From positions 1 to 40,394 of the forward strand of contig JAIXWP010000121.1 of the NCBI GenBank assembly GCA_027491215.1: 40,394 bases of DNA, written 5' to 3'. The notes beneath the pieces were generated by a model. The model ran no database searches. It was not told where the DNA came from and was given only the letters and a program-made list of their open reading frames with translations. Positions 1-8,430 of this stretch are shown here, one piece after another. The position numbers were made by a program, and so were the translations under genes. The stretch is from Flavobacteriales bacterium (GTDB lineage Bacteria; Bacteroidota; Bacteroidia; Flavobacteriales_D; Sanyastnellaceae). The stretch's first letter is position 1. Every line of letters starts with the position of its first letter.

Positions 1-485
1 CCCTGATCAAATTGCAACACATTTTGTCGATCGCACTTGATTTCTTGAATCTCAGGTTTAGGTAGATTGGCTTGGTCTTGCCACAACTCATAAGGCGAAT
101 CAAGCAGGATCACTTCCACACGTCTGTTGCGCGCCATACAAGCCTCATCGGGCTCGTGACAGGTGGGTTTGGTTTCTCCAAAATGTTCGTGAACGATGTT
201 GTCAAAGCCACAGCGGACAAGGACTGCACGCACCGTTTCATTTCGATTTTTGGATAGCGTGATGTTGTAATCCGATTCAGCATCCGTATCGGTGTGCGCA
301 TAAAGAAAGATTTTGTTGTGTCTCACATGATAATGTGAGAGTCCCCATACTTCCAGTTTTTTTCTGGTTGAATCAGGGATTTCGAATGAGTCTTTTTCGA
401 AGTGAATAGTCATGTCCACTTCATGAGCAGTAGCGTTGAGACAATAGAGTAGTAGCACTCCTAGAAAAGCGTTTTTTGGTTTCAT
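1..485 (-). CDS. OmpA-like domain protein, partial (C-terminus off window)
   Basis: The frame stays open from an ATG at 485 to the left edge, giving 161 codons with no stop, so the gene is truncated by the window. It begins with a signal peptide (about 20 residues, ending NATA) and continues straight into an OmpA/MotB-type peptidoglycan-binding fold. Visible parts are a HTDTDAESDYN segment (the usual HTD..G...YN loop), then SKNRNETVRAVLV (the S..RA..V helix), then CMARNRRVEVIL (the NRRVE motif near the end of the domain). Proteins of this family are exported and bind diaminopimelate in peptidoglycan, tethering the outer membrane. The stretch after NRRVE (from about residue 137) is not recognised and may begin another domain. 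It is divergent from glnN. The family is confident; the specific role is unknown. Confidence 0.75.
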   Translation of the reverse strand, partial: MKPKNAFLGVLLLYCLNATAHEVDMTIHFEKDSFEIPDSTRKKLEVWGLSHYHVRHNKIFLYAHTDTDAESDYNITLSKNRNETVRAVLVRCGFDNIVHEHFGETKPTCHEPDEACMARNRRVEVILLDSPYELWQDQANLPKPEIQEIKCDRQNVLQFDQ

Positions 486-580
486 TTAATACTAATTGCG
501 GGTTATGACGGGAAAACAAAAGTTGTTTTGAAAAATTGCATGGTCGCTTCGCGAATTCCGCTTTGCTAATTCGGAATTCG

Positions 581-722
581 GAATTCGAGATTCGGGATGG
601 GAATGGGAATGGGAATGGAGAAGCGGAGGAGCGGATATGGAGAAGGGACAAGAGACAAATTACAAATTACAAATGACAAGTGAATCTCGAATCCCGAATT
701 TCGAATCCCGAATCTCGAATTT
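581..722. repeat. Long inverted repeat, arms 581-598 and 705-722
   Basis: The left arm GAATTCGAGATTCGGGAT pairs with the right arm ATCCCGAATCTCGAATTT with one mismatch, across a 106-base loop. Related half-units (TGAATCTCGAATCCCGAAT at 681-699) lie just inside the right arm, so several alternative pairings are possible. This is seen directly in the sequence; its function is unknown. Confidence 0.75.
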
Positions 723-762
723 CTAATTTTTCCACTTTTTTCAACAAATGGCATTCAAAATC

Positions 763-809
763 GGGGGGTGTTGGTCGAAAAAGTATACTTTTGCGGAAAA
801 TAACCCCCC
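763..809. promoter_or_regulatory. Promoter region of glnN with flanking G/C inverted repeat
   Basis: TACTTTTG at 786-793 matches the Bacteroidota -7 consensus TAnnTTTG exactly. It lies 21 bases before the ATG at 814, which would give a short leader. It is bracketed by GGGGGGT (763-769) and ACCCCCC (803-809), a perfect 7-base inverted repeat with a 33-base spacer. No good TTTG -33 box is seen at the expected distance. The promoter assignment is inferred from the consensus. Operator function of the repeat is speculative. Confidence 0.55.
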
Positions 810-813
810 AAAA

Positions 814-3000
814 ATGAGTACCAATCGTTTTCAAGCACTATCTGAACTGCATTATCGCCAGCCAGAGAAAGTAGAATCTCATGGCAAACGTGTCTCTGAG
901 TATTTTGGAGAAAATGTTTTCGCTTATCACAAAATGCGCGAATACCTTACGGATGACGCGTATGACAAGCTAATGGATTGTATCGAACATGGTTCACGTA
1001 TCGATCGTCAAACGGCTGATCACGTGGCTGCAGCGATGAAGGAATGGTCTATCCAACGCGGTGCAACGCACTACACGCACTGGTTCCAGCCATTGACAGG
1101 TAGTACTGCTGAAAAACATGACTCTTTCTTCAAGCCTATTGGAGATGGTCGTGCGATTGAAAAGTTTGATGGTTCTATGCTCGTTCAACAAGAGCCAGAT
1201 GCATCATCTTTTCCAAATGGTGGTATTCGTAACACTTTCGAAGCAAGAGGTTATACCCTTTGGGATCCATCTTCACCTGCTTTCTTAGTAGGTTCTACAT
1301 TATGTATTCCAACGATTTTCTTGTCTTACACTGGTCACGCACTGGACTACAAAATGCCTTTGATGAAAGCATTGCACGTAGTGGATCAAGCGGCTACTGC
1401 TGTAGCACAGTATTTCGACAAGGAGGTAACAAAGGTTCAGACTACTTTGGGTTGGGAACAAGAATATTTCTTGATTGATTCTGCATTATATAATGCACGT
1501 CCTGATATTGCGATGACCGGTCGCGCATTGTTTGGTGCTCGTCCTGCAAAAGGACAGCAGTTGGAAGATCATTACTTCGGTTCTATTCCAGAACGTGTAA
1601 TGGCTTTTATGCAAGATTTCGAGCAGGAATCACATTTGCTAGGTATTCCAGTGACAACCCGTCACAATGAGGTGGCGCCAAACCAATTTGAATTGGCACC
1701 AATGTTTGAAGAGGCAAATCTTGCAAACGACCACAACCAGTTGGTAATGGATGTTCTAGAGAAAACTGCACGCAAACACAACTTCAGATTATTGTTGCAC
1801 GAAAAACCATTCGAAGGAATTAACGGAAGTGGTAAGCACAACAACTGGTCATTGAGCACTAACACTGGAGTGAATCTTTTGAAGCCAGGAAAGAATCCTA
1901 AGAGCAATATGCAGTTCTTGACTTTCTTGGTGAATTCGGTTGCAGCTATTCATGAAAATGCAGATGTTCTTCGCGCATCGATCGCTACTGTGGGTAATGA
2001 CCACCGCCTTGGAGCCAACGAAGCACCTCCTGCAATCATGTCTGTATTCCTAGGAGATCAATTGGCTGCAATGCTTGATAATCTTGAAAAGAATATCAAG
2101 GCAGGAAAAATGACACCAGAGGATAAGACTGAGTTGAAACTCAACATTGGTAAATTACCTCAAGTATTATTGGATAATACAGATAGAAATAGAACTTCTC
2201 CATTTGCATTTACAGGAAATAAGTTTGAATTCAGAGCGGTTGGTTCTAGCGCCAACTGTGCGAATGCAATGATTACTTTGAATACGATTGTGGCAAATCG
2301 CTTGATCCAATTTAAGAAAGATGTAGATGCTCGTATTGCAAAAGGAGACGATAAGGATGAAGCGATCTTGAAAGAACTTCAACGCTTGATCAAAGTGAGT
2401 AAGAGCATTCGTTTCGAAGGTAACGGATACGGTGATGAGTGGGTGAAGGAAGCTGCAAAGCGCGGATTGAGCAACTTGAAGGATACTCCAAGCGCACTTA
2501 AAGTTTGGAAGGACAAAGAGGTTCAGAAGATGTTTGAGAAATTGAATGTCTTGACCCACGAAGAAGTACACGCTCGATATGAAATCGAAGTAGAGAATTA
2601 CTACAGAAGAAGAGAAATCGAGGCATTGATCACAAGTGATCTAGCAATCAATCACATTTTACCTGCAGCTGTTGGATATCAAAGCAAGCTCGTAGATAAT
2701 GTTATTGGATTGCAAGAAGTTTTGGGGTCTGCTGAAGGTAAGGCTGCAAGCAAGGCACAAGTGGAGTTGATCAAGCACATCAGTGTAGCGATTAATGCAA
2801 TGAAGTCTGGAGTAGATAAACTCAATGCTGAGCGCGCTAAATTGGAAAAGGCGGACGTTGAGAAAAAAGCTGAAACTTACTGCAACAAGATCATGCCTAT
2901 CATGGAAGGGATACGCGATGCAGCTGATTCATTAGAAATGGTAGTTGAAGATGAAAGCTGGCCATTGCCAAAAATGAGAGAGATCCTATTCACTAGATAA
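814..3000 (+). CDS. glnN: Type III glutamine synthetase (GlnN)
   Basis: This 728-residue enzyme makes glutamine from glutamate, ammonia and ATP in the cytoplasm and is the main ammonia-assimilating step. It has the GSIII architecture, much longer than GSI (~450-470), with diagnostic blocks: RNTFEARGYTLWDPSSPAF near the N-terminus, WEQEYF (catalytic/metal Glu, ~residue 213), RHNEVAPNQFE (~282) and NGSGKHNNWS (nucleotide/metal site, ~337). An in-frame ATG exists at 748, but I chose 814. The family N-terminus fits MSTNRF, and the predicted -7 element at 786-793 would lie inside the longer reading frame. The gene is monocistronic, ending before a strong terminator at 3050-3088. Nothing is missing or broken. 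Confidence 0.97.
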   Translation: MSTNRFQALSELHYRQPEKVESHGKRVSEYFGENVFAYHKMREYLTDDAYDKLMDCIEHGSRIDRQTADHVAAAMKEWSIQRGATHYTHWFQPLTGSTAEKHDSFFKPIGDGRAIEKFDGSMLVQQEPDASSFPNGGIRNTFEARGYTLWDPSSPAFLVGSTLCIPTIFLSYTGHALDYKMPLMKALHVVDQAATAVAQYFDKEVTKVQTTLGWEQEYFLIDSALYNARPDIAMTGRALFGARPAKGQQLEDHYFGSIPERVMAFMQDFEQESHLLGIPVTTRHNEVAPNQFELAPMFEEANLANDHNQLVMDVLEKTARKHNFRLLLHEKPFEGINGSGKHNNWSLSTNTGVNLLKPGKNPKSNMQFLTFLVNSVAAIHENADVLRASIATVGNDHRLGANEAPPAIMSVFLGDQLAAMLDNLEKNIKAGKMTPEDKTELKLNIGKLPQVLLDNTDRNRTSPFAFTGNKFEFRAVGSSANCANAMITLNTIVANRLIQFKKDVDARIAKGDDKDEAILKELQRLIKVSKSIRFEGNGYGDEWVKEAAKRGLSNLKDTPSALKVWKDKEVQKMFEKLNVLTHEEVHARYEIEVENYYRRREIEALITSDLAINHILPAAVGYQSKLVDNVIGLQEVLGSAEGKAASKAQVELIKHISVAINAMKSGVDKLNAERAKLEKADVEKKAETYCNKIMPIMEGIRDAADSLEMVVEDESWPLPKMREILFTR

Positions 3001-3049
3001 TAGAGCTGAGTTCTTGAGATTCCTCTAAAGAATTGATTTTTGACACAAT

Positions 3050-3088
3050 AAAAAGAGACTTTTGTTTAAAACAGGAGTCTCTTTTTTA
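3050..3088 (+). terminator. Intrinsic terminator after glnN
   Basis: A perfect 11-base stem AAAAAGAGACT (3050-3060) pairs with AGTCTCTTTTT (3076-3086) around a 15-base loop, ending in a T tract. It lies 49 bases after the glnN stop. Confidence 0.88.
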
Positions 3089-3203
3089 TATTTACACACT
3101 TGATAATCTTTTGAAACCATGCCTCGAGGAATGGAATGACTTGATTTTCAGTGCTAATAGAGATTTTTTTATCTCCAAATGCCTGAAAAAATGGGTTTTT
3201 CAT

Positions 3204-3216
3204 TATTTTCGTCGCC
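3204..3216 (+). promoter_or_regulatory. Candidate -7 element for the TPR/PD40/OmpA gene
   Basis: TATTTTCG at 3204-3211, followed by TCGCC, fits the TAnnTT(T/C)G pattern seen before several other genes here. It lies 20 bases before the ATG at 3231 and 38 before the ATG at 3249. No clear -33 box is visible. Confidence 0.4.
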
Positions 3217-3248
3217 ACCAAAAACATTGCATGTCAAAACAAAACCTT

Positions 3249-5279
3249 ATGAAAACCGCGCGTCTGTTTCTAATTCTTACAGTTGCTCTGTTTATTTCTT
3301 CTGTAGCCGTAGCTCAAACAAAAGCCACTAAAAAGGCGGATGACGAGTATGCAACTGGGGGATATACTGAGGCCGCAAAACTCTACAAAACAGCTGAGGC
3401 TGGAATTAAAGATCTTACCGAAAAAGGTAGAGTATTCTATCAAATCGGAGAATGTTACCGCTTGACTACACAGTATTCTGCGTCAGACGAGTGGTATGCA
3501 AAAGCTATCACTGCTCAGTACTATAATACTGATCCAGAGGTTTACTTCGCTTATGCTCTTTCTCTACAAGAGCAAGGAAAGTTCGAAGAAGCAATTGCTC
3601 AATTGAACAAGTACACTGCAAAGGGTGGCGAAAAGTCTAAGGCAAATGATCGCATTAAGGCTTGCCAAATGGCTTCTGAAAAGAAGGCTTCCCTTCGTAC
3701 AAAGATTACTGTAGAAAACCTTGCTGAATTGAACTCACCTTCATTTGATTATTGCTTGGTTTACTCTTCTAAGAAAGGAGACGAATTCATTTTCTCTTCT
3801 TCAAGAAAGGAATCTACAGGTTCTGGTCTTTATGACAAAACAGGTGACGACTTCATGGACTTGTTCGTTGCAGAACGTGACAAGAAGAAGAAGTGGGGCA
3901 CACCAACTCCATTGAACAATACAGTAAACACTCCAAGCCACGAAGGTGTATCATCATTCAATAAGGATTTTGATGAAATGTATTACACTTTTTGCAAGTA
4001 CGATAACGATGAGCGTTTTGCTTGCGATATCTTAGTTGCTAAGCGCTCAGGTTCTGGTTTCGCTGATCCAGTAAACTTGAACTTGATCGATCGTACAGAA
4101 GATGATAGCTCTAAAGTAGGTCATCCATTCATCACGAATGATGGTAAATATCTTCTTTTCTCTTCTGATATGGCAGGCGGAAAAGGCGGAAAAGATATTT
4201 GGTATGTTACATATGATAAGAAAAACGAATCATGGAGCAAGCCAACGAATCTTAGCTCAGTAAATACCAACGGAGACGAAATGTTCCCATACGTTTCAGC
4301 TGATGGTATATTGTACTTCTCATCTAACGGACGTGGCGGATTTGGTGGTCTTGATATTTTTAAGGCTGACAAAACAGGTGAAATGACTTTCGGAACACCT
4401 GCAGGCCTTGAGTATCCTATCAACTCTTCTTCTGATGACTTCGGTTTAGTATTGGAAGTTGGTAATGCAGCATCTAAGTTCAGCGGATTCTTCACTTCAA
4501 ACCGCCCAGGTGGTAAAGGTTTGGATGATATTTACTACTTCACTGAGCCTCCAATTGAATTCGAATTGATTGCAACTGTTTATGACGAACAAACGGCTCA
4601 AGCGGTAGCAAATGCTGATGTAACAGTTACAGGTTCAAATGGTGATAGCTACAAAATTACTACTGATGGTAATGGTGGATTCAGCCTTGACAAAACAAAA
4701 ATTCAAGCGAATACAAGCTATAAAGTTGAAGTAAATAAGAAAGACTACATCGGAACAGGTGATAGCTTCTCTACAGTAGGTGTAAGCTCTTCAACGAAGT
4801 TTGCAAAAGAATACTTTATCGCTCCAATCATTGTTGGTGAGAAGGAATACCCAATGCCATTGGTATTGTATCCTTACAATGAAGACAAGTTGTTGATTGA
4901 TGAGTCAGTAAACTCTGCAGACTCACTCAACTATCTTTACAATCTATTGGTGCAGAATCCAACTTTCATTATTCAGTTGGAAGCTCACACAGATGCTCGT
5001 GGTAAAGATGATTACAACCAAGATCTATCTCAGCGTCGTGCTCAGACTTGCGTAAACTACCTTATCGGTAAGGGTATCGCAGCTGATCGTATCAAAGCGG
5101 TAGGTAAAGGTGAAACAGAGCCACGCACCCTTCCAAAGGATGCAGGAATTTTCAAGGCTGGTACTCAATTGACAGAAGCATATATCAACAAATTGCCAGC
5201 AGATCAACAAGAAGCTGCGCACTTGCTGAATCGTAGAACAGTGTTCAGAATTATTGGCACTAACTACACACCGAAATAA
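3249..5279 (+). CDS. TPR / PD40 beta-propeller / OmpA envelope protein (PorE-like)
   Basis: This is an exported, probably lipid-free outer-membrane-associated protein of about 676 residues. Order of parts: signal peptide (~1-21, ending SVAVAQ), TPR-like helices (~25-150, GGYTEAAKLYKTAE and FEEAIAQLNKY), WD40-like PD40 repeats (~165-430, with repeated LLFSSD / LYFSSN / FFTSNR blades followed by GGKDIWY, GGLDIFK and GLDDIYYF), a carboxypeptidase-regulatory-like beta sandwich (~437-520), and a C-terminal OmpA domain (~555-670, HTDARGKDDYN then SQRRAQ). This layout is common in Bacteroidota and includes PorE/P60-type type IX secretion components, but I cannot tell a T9SS part from a paralogue. 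An ATG at 3231 would add six residues. 3249 gives the cleaner signal peptide, and the longer frame back to 3033 is non-coding in character. Confidence 0.88.
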   Translation: MKTARLFLILTVALFISSVAVAQTKATKKADDEYATGGYTEAAKLYKTAEAGIKDLTEKGRVFYQIGECYRLTTQYSASDEWYAKAITAQYYNTDPEVYFAYALSLQEQGKFEEAIAQLNKYTAKGGEKSKANDRIKACQMASEKKASLRTKITVENLAELNSPSFDYCLVYSSKKGDEFIFSSSRKESTGSGLYDKTGDDFMDLFVAERDKKKKWGTPTPLNNTVNTPSHEGVSSFNKDFDEMYYTFCKYDNDERFACDILVAKRSGSGFADPVNLNLIDRTEDDSSKVGHPFITNDGKYLLFSSDMAGGKGGKDIWYVTYDKKNESWSKPTNLSSVNTNGDEMFPYVSADGILYFSSNGRGGFGGLDIFKADKTGEMTFGTPAGLEYPINSSSDDFGLVLEVGNAASKFSGFFTSNRPGGKGLDDIYYFTEPPIEFELIATVYDEQTAQAVANADVTVTGSNGDSYKITTDGNGGFSLDKTKIQANTSYKVEVNKKDYIGTGDSFSTVGVSSSTKFAKEYFIAPIIVGEKEYPMPLVLYPYNEDKLLIDESVNSADSLNYLYNLLVQNPTFIIQLEAHTDARGKDDYNQDLSQRRAQTCVNYLIGKGIAADRIKAVGKGETEPRTLPKDAGIFKAGTQLTEAYINKLPADQQEAAHLLNRRTVFRIIGTNYTPK

Positions 5280-5300
5280 ATAGAATTCATTATTTCATCA

Positions 5301-5308
5301 TAACTTTG
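5301..5308 (+). promoter_or_regulatory. Candidate purM operon -7 element, nested in terminator
   Basis: TAACTTTG matches TAnnTTTG exactly. Its last G is the first base of the terminator stem that follows the preceding gene. A start site about 5-8 bases downstream would fall in the left arm of that stem, so purM transcripts would lack the complete hairpin. No convincing -33 box is seen. Inference from consensus and position. Confidence 0.5.
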
Positions 5309-5342
5309 AGGCCTTCTCTAATTGGAGAAGGCCTCTTGTTTT
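5308..5342 (+). terminator. Intrinsic terminator after the TPR/PD40/OmpA gene
   Basis: GAGGCCTTCTC (5308-5318) pairs perfectly with GAGAAGGCCTC (5325-5335) around the six-base loop TAATTG, followed by TTGTTTTAT. It ends only about 8 bases before the purM start codon at 5350. Confidence 0.9.
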
Positions 5343-5349
5343 ATAGCCC

Positions 5350-6525
5350 ATGTCAGACTCGTCAAGATACGCCTCACGCGGAGTTTCTTCAGGAAAGGAA
5401 GAAGTTCACGCTGCCATTAAAAATGTCGATAAAGGACTTTTTCCTAAAGCATTTTGTAAAATCGTTCCAGACCACCTCACAGGAAGCGAGGATCACTGCC
5501 TAGTGATGCACGCGGATGGTGCAGGTACCAAATCATCATTGGCTTATATGTACTGGAAAGAAACAGATGATATCTCTGTTTGGAAGGGTATTGCTCAAGA
5601 TGCACTGATAATGAATATTGATGATCTATTATGTGTTGGAGCAACTGAAAATATTCTTCTGAGCTCTACTATTGGCCGCAACAAAAATTTGATTCCGGGT
5701 GAGGTGATTAGCGCCATCATCAATGGCACTGAAGAACTTCTATCAGAGCTTCGCTCATTGGGGGTTGATATTATTAGTACAGGAGGAGAAACAGCAGATG
5801 TAGGAGACTTGGTTCGCACGATCATAGTTGACTCTACAGTGGTGTGCAGAATGAAGAGAAGTGAGGTGATTGATAATGCAAAGATTCGTCCTGGAAATGT
5901 GATTGTGGGCTTGGCCTCTTATGGTCAAACGACTTATGAGAAAGAATACAATGGAGGAATGGGGAGCAATGGTTTGACAAGCGCGCGTCATGATGTATTC
6001 TACAAAGAATTGGCGAATCGTTATCCCGAAAGTTATGATGCATCTATGCCTTCAAGCTTGGCTTATTCAGGATCATATTCATTGACAGACTACGTAGAAG
6101 GTTCGCCATTAAATGCTGGTAAGTTGGTGCTCTCACCAACCCGCACTTATGCTCCGGTCATCAAAAAAGTATTGGATCAATTCCGCAACAAAATTGATGG
6201 AATGGTGCATTGCAGCGGAGGTGGACAAACAAAGGTTCTTCACTTTGCAGGTAATGTGCATATTGTAAAAGATAATTTATTCCCAACTCCACCATTGTTT
6301 GTTGCGATTCAACAAGAGTCAAAAACAGATTGGTCGGAGATGTATCGCGTGTTCAATATGGGACATCGCATGGAAATCTATACCGATGAAGAAACCGCAA
6401 AAGCAATTATCGCGATTGCAAATTCATTCGAAATGGAAGCACAAATCATAGGAAGAGTTGAGGAAAGTGAAACAAAGAAATTGACGATTCAAAGTGCTCA
6501 TGGCAATTTTGAATACGCGCATTAA
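5350..6525 (+). CDS. purM: Phosphoribosylformylglycinamidine cyclo-ligase (AIR synthetase)
   Basis: This cytoplasmic enzyme performs the fifth step of de novo purine synthesis, closing FGAM to aminoimidazole ribotide with ATP. The 391-residue protein has PurM-fold signatures: HADGAGTKSS (ATP loop, cf. GVGTK), NIDDLLCVGA (cf. VNDILVQGA), STGGETADVGD, GSNGLTSARHDV, HCSGGGQTKVLHF and FNMGHRMEIY (cf. FNMGIGM). It is longer and more divergent than the ~345-residue enterobacterial enzyme, as is usual for Bacteroidota PurM. It is the first gene of an apparent purM-prfA-pyrF-tex operon; prfA follows after 22 bases. The start is fixed by the conserved N-terminal block RYASRGVSSGKEEVHAAIKN. Confidence 0.93.
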   Translation: MSDSSRYASRGVSSGKEEVHAAIKNVDKGLFPKAFCKIVPDHLTGSEDHCLVMHADGAGTKSSLAYMYWKETDDISVWKGIAQDALIMNIDDLLCVGATENILLSSTIGRNKNLIPGEVISAIINGTEELLSELRSLGVDIISTGGETADVGDLVRTIIVDSTVVCRMKRSEVIDNAKIRPGNVIVGLASYGQTTYEKEYNGGMGSNGLTSARHDVFYKELANRYPESYDASMPSSLAYSGSYSLTDYVEGSPLNAGKLVLSPTRTYAPVIKKVLDQFRNKIDGMVHCSGGGQTKVLHFAGNVHIVKDNLFPTPPLFVAIQQESKTDWSEMYRVFNMGHRMEIYTDEETAKAIIAIANSFEMEAQIIGRVEESETKKLTIQSAHGNFEYAH

Positions 6526-6547
6526 TTGATGAGGGTAAAAGAGAACA

Positions 6548-7630
6548 ATGAACGATTTATTACCAAGGCTTGAAGCCATTGTAGATAGATATAATGAGGT
6601 GGGTAAACAAATTACCGACCCCGGGGTGATTGCAGATATGAAGCGCTATCCTTCATTGATGAAGGAATACAAGGATTTGGGATCGATTGTAGAAACATAC
6701 AATCGATACAAAAAGGTCTTGAGTGATATTCAGTCTGCAAAGGAGCTTATGTCGAGTACCGACGAAGCTGAAATGAAAGATTTGGCGCAAGAAGAATTAA
6801 ATGAATTGTTGCCGCTGAAAGATCAGATGGATGAAGAGATCAAGTTTCTTTTGATACCAAAAGATCCAGAAGACACTAAGAACTGCATCCTTGAAATCCG
6901 CGCTGGTACTGGTGGCGATGAAGCTTCCATTTTTGCAGGAGATCTATACCGAATGTATACTCGGTACATTGCCAATAAAGGTTGGAAGTACGAAGTACTA
7001 ACAGTGAGTGAAGGAACAATGGGTGGATACAAAGAAGTTTCCATCGAGATCAGCGGAGAAGAAGTATATGGTACATTGAAATTTGAAAGCGGTGTTCACC
7101 GTGTTCAGCGCGTACCGGAGACTGAGACCCAAGGGCGCGTGCATACTTCTGCAGCAACAGTCGCAGTAATGCCAGAGGCAGAAGAATTTGACGTAGTAAT
7201 TAACCCTGCAGATATTCAGCGCGATACTTATAGAGCAAGCGGCGCGGGTGGACAGCACGTCAACAAAACAGAATCTGCAGTTCGATTAACCCACGTTCCA
7301 ACGGGAGTGATTGTGGCTTGTCAAGAAGGTAGATCGCAGCACGAAAACAATGAGAAGGCAATGACCATGCTTCGAACAAAAATATTTGAAGCAGAAGTCA
7401 ATCGCAGACAAGAAGAGCGCGCTCGCATGAGAAAATCATTGGTGAGCACGGGTGATAGAAGCGCGAAGATTAGAACTTACAATTATCCTCAAGGAAGAGT
7501 GACGGATCACCGCATTAACTTGACCTTGTACAATCTCGATGCAGCTATGAATGGCGAGATTGAAGAAGTAATTGAAGCATTGAAACTTGCTGAAAACACA
7601 GAAAAATTAATTCACGCAGGAAATAATTAA
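6548..7630 (+). CDS. prfA: Peptide chain release factor 1
   Basis: RF1 reads UAA and UAG stop codons on the ribosome and triggers peptidyl-tRNA hydrolysis. The 360-residue length is normal. The GGQ catalytic motif is at 234-236 ([14 protein letters not shown]), and the stop-codon-reading tripeptide region reads [18 protein letters not shown], a PxT form that identifies RF1 rather than the SPF-type RF2. The N-terminal coiled domain (1-110) and the C-terminal [14 protein letters not shown] block are intact. The gene sits between purM and pyrF with short gaps (22 and 3 bases), so it is probably co-transcribed. Confidence 0.97.
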   Translation: MNDLLPRLEAIVDRYNEVGKQITDPGVIADMKRYPSLMKEYKDLGSIVETYNRYKKVLSDIQSAKELMSSTDEAEMKDLAQEELNELLPLKDQMDEEIKFLLIPKDPEDTKNCILEIRAGTGGDEASIFAGDLYRMYTRYIANKGWKYEVLTVSEGTMGGYKEVSIEISGEEVYGTLKFESGVHRVQRVPETETQGRVHTSAATVAVMPEAEEFDVVINPADIQRDTYRASGAGGQHVNKTESAVRLTHVPTGVIVACQEGRSQHENNEKAMTMLRTKIFEAEVNRRQEERARMRKSLVSTGDRSAKIRTYNYPQGRVTDHRINLTLYNLDAAMNGEIEEVIEALKLAENTEKLIHAGNN

Positions 7631-7633
7631 GAG

Positions 7634-8419
7634 ATGAATTACCAAAGGCTTGTAGAAATTATTCGTGAGAGAAAATCATATTTGTGTGTAGGATTGGATA
7701 CGGACCCTGCAAAGATTCCTGCGGGTGTTAGCATGCTTGAATTCAATAAAGCAATCATTGATGCCACAAAACCATATTGTGTGGCCTATAAGCCTAATAT
7801 TGCGTTTTACGAATGTCTAGGAGCAGAGGGATGGGAGATATTAGAAGAGACTGTGAAGTATATCGGAAATGATCATTTCACCATTGCGGATGCGAAGCGC
7901 GGCGATATAGGAAATACTTCAACCTACTACGCGAAGACTTTTTTTGAAACCTACGGTTTTGACTCAGTTACAGTAGCGCCATACATGGGGAAGGATAGCG
8001 TACAGCCATTTTTAGCTTTTGAAAATAAGTGGGCGATCGTACTTGCTTTGACAAGCAATCCTGGCGCGATGGACTTTCAGCTTTTTCAACAAGGAGACAA
8101 GAAGCTTTTTGAAGAAGTATTGGAAAAAGTTTCGACATGGGGAACGCCTGAAAATACAATGTATGTAGTTGGAGCGACGCGAGCAGATATGCTTGCGGAT
8201 ATTCGCAAAATTGTTCCTAATCACTTTCTTTTAGTACCCGGAGTGGGTGCTCAAGGCGGTAGTCTTGAAGAGGTGGCGAAGTATGGAATGAATGAAAATG
8301 TAGGGTTGCTTGTAAACGCTTCACGATCGATTCTCTATGCATCGAATGGCAGTGATTTCGCAAGCGCCGCTGAAAAAGAGGCCAAGAGTATTCAACTCGC
8401 AATGGCCGCTACACTTTAA
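7634..8419 (+). CDS. pyrF: Orotidine 5'-phosphate decarboxylase (type 2 family)
   Basis: This enzyme catalyses the last step of UMP synthesis, OMP to UMP plus CO2. The 261-residue protein has the catalytic [10 protein letters not shown] block (Lys and Asp of the charged tetrad, ~residues 85-94), a FVGLD-like opening (LCVGLDTDP) and a phosphate-binding end (VPGVGAQGG). Length and the DAKRGDIG motif place it in the long type 2 subfamily typical of Bacteroidota, actinobacteria and others. It starts 3 bases after the prfA stop and is followed by tex after 11 bases. Confidence 0.95.
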   Translation: MNYQRLVEIIRERKSYLCVGLDTDPAKIPAGVSMLEFNKAIIDATKPYCVAYKPNIAFYECLGAEGWEILEETVKYIGNDHFTIADAKRGDIGNTSTYYAKTFFETYGFDSVTVAPYMGKDSVQPFLAFENKWAIVLALTSNPGAMDFQLFQQGDKKLFEEVLEKVSTWGTPENTMYVVGATRADMLADIRKIVPNHFLLVPGVGAQGGSLEEVAKYGMNENVGLLVNASRSILYASNGSDFASAAEKEAKSIQLAMAATL

Positions 8420-8430
8420 AAATTAGAAAG

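Larger units (their letters stand above)
486..813. repeat. Repeat-rich intergenic spacer upstream of glnN
   Basis: No convincing gene lies in this spacer. It carries several simple and inverted repeats. A hairpin AAAACAA-AAG-TTGTTTT sits at 513-529. Overlapping GAATTCG/ATTCGGGAT-type units at about 566-598 are inverted relative to ATCCCGAATCTCGAAT-type units at about 682-721; 581-598 matches the reverse complement of 705-722 at 17 of 18 positions. A GGGAAT hexamer is repeated about three times at 599-617, and an AAATTAC/AAATGAC heptamer series lies at about 656-678. The last ~50 bases carry the glnN promoter. Short open frames crossing it have no family resemblance. Confidence 0.8.

Noticed and set aside
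561-725. CRISPR-like array
   Set aside because: Units are short, overlapping, in both orientations and without regular spacers; no cas genes are present.
748-813. N-terminal extension of glnN from the ATG at 748
   Set aside because: The extra 22 residues have no family counterpart and the predicted -7 element lies inside them; 814 fits the family start.
2167-2571. 134-codon minus-strand frame inside glnN
   Set aside because: It lies entirely antisense to a strongly conserved gene and has no domain-like composition.
3160-3175. Small GAGAT-ATCTC hairpin upstream of the OmpA-type gene
   Set aside because: A 5-bp stem around an all-T/short loop is expected by chance in AT-rich spacer; no regulatory evidence.
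3033-3248. 72-residue extension before the TPR/PD40/OmpA signal peptide
   Set aside because: It runs through the glnN terminator and would bury the signal peptide; the start at 3249 (or 3231) is the sensible one.
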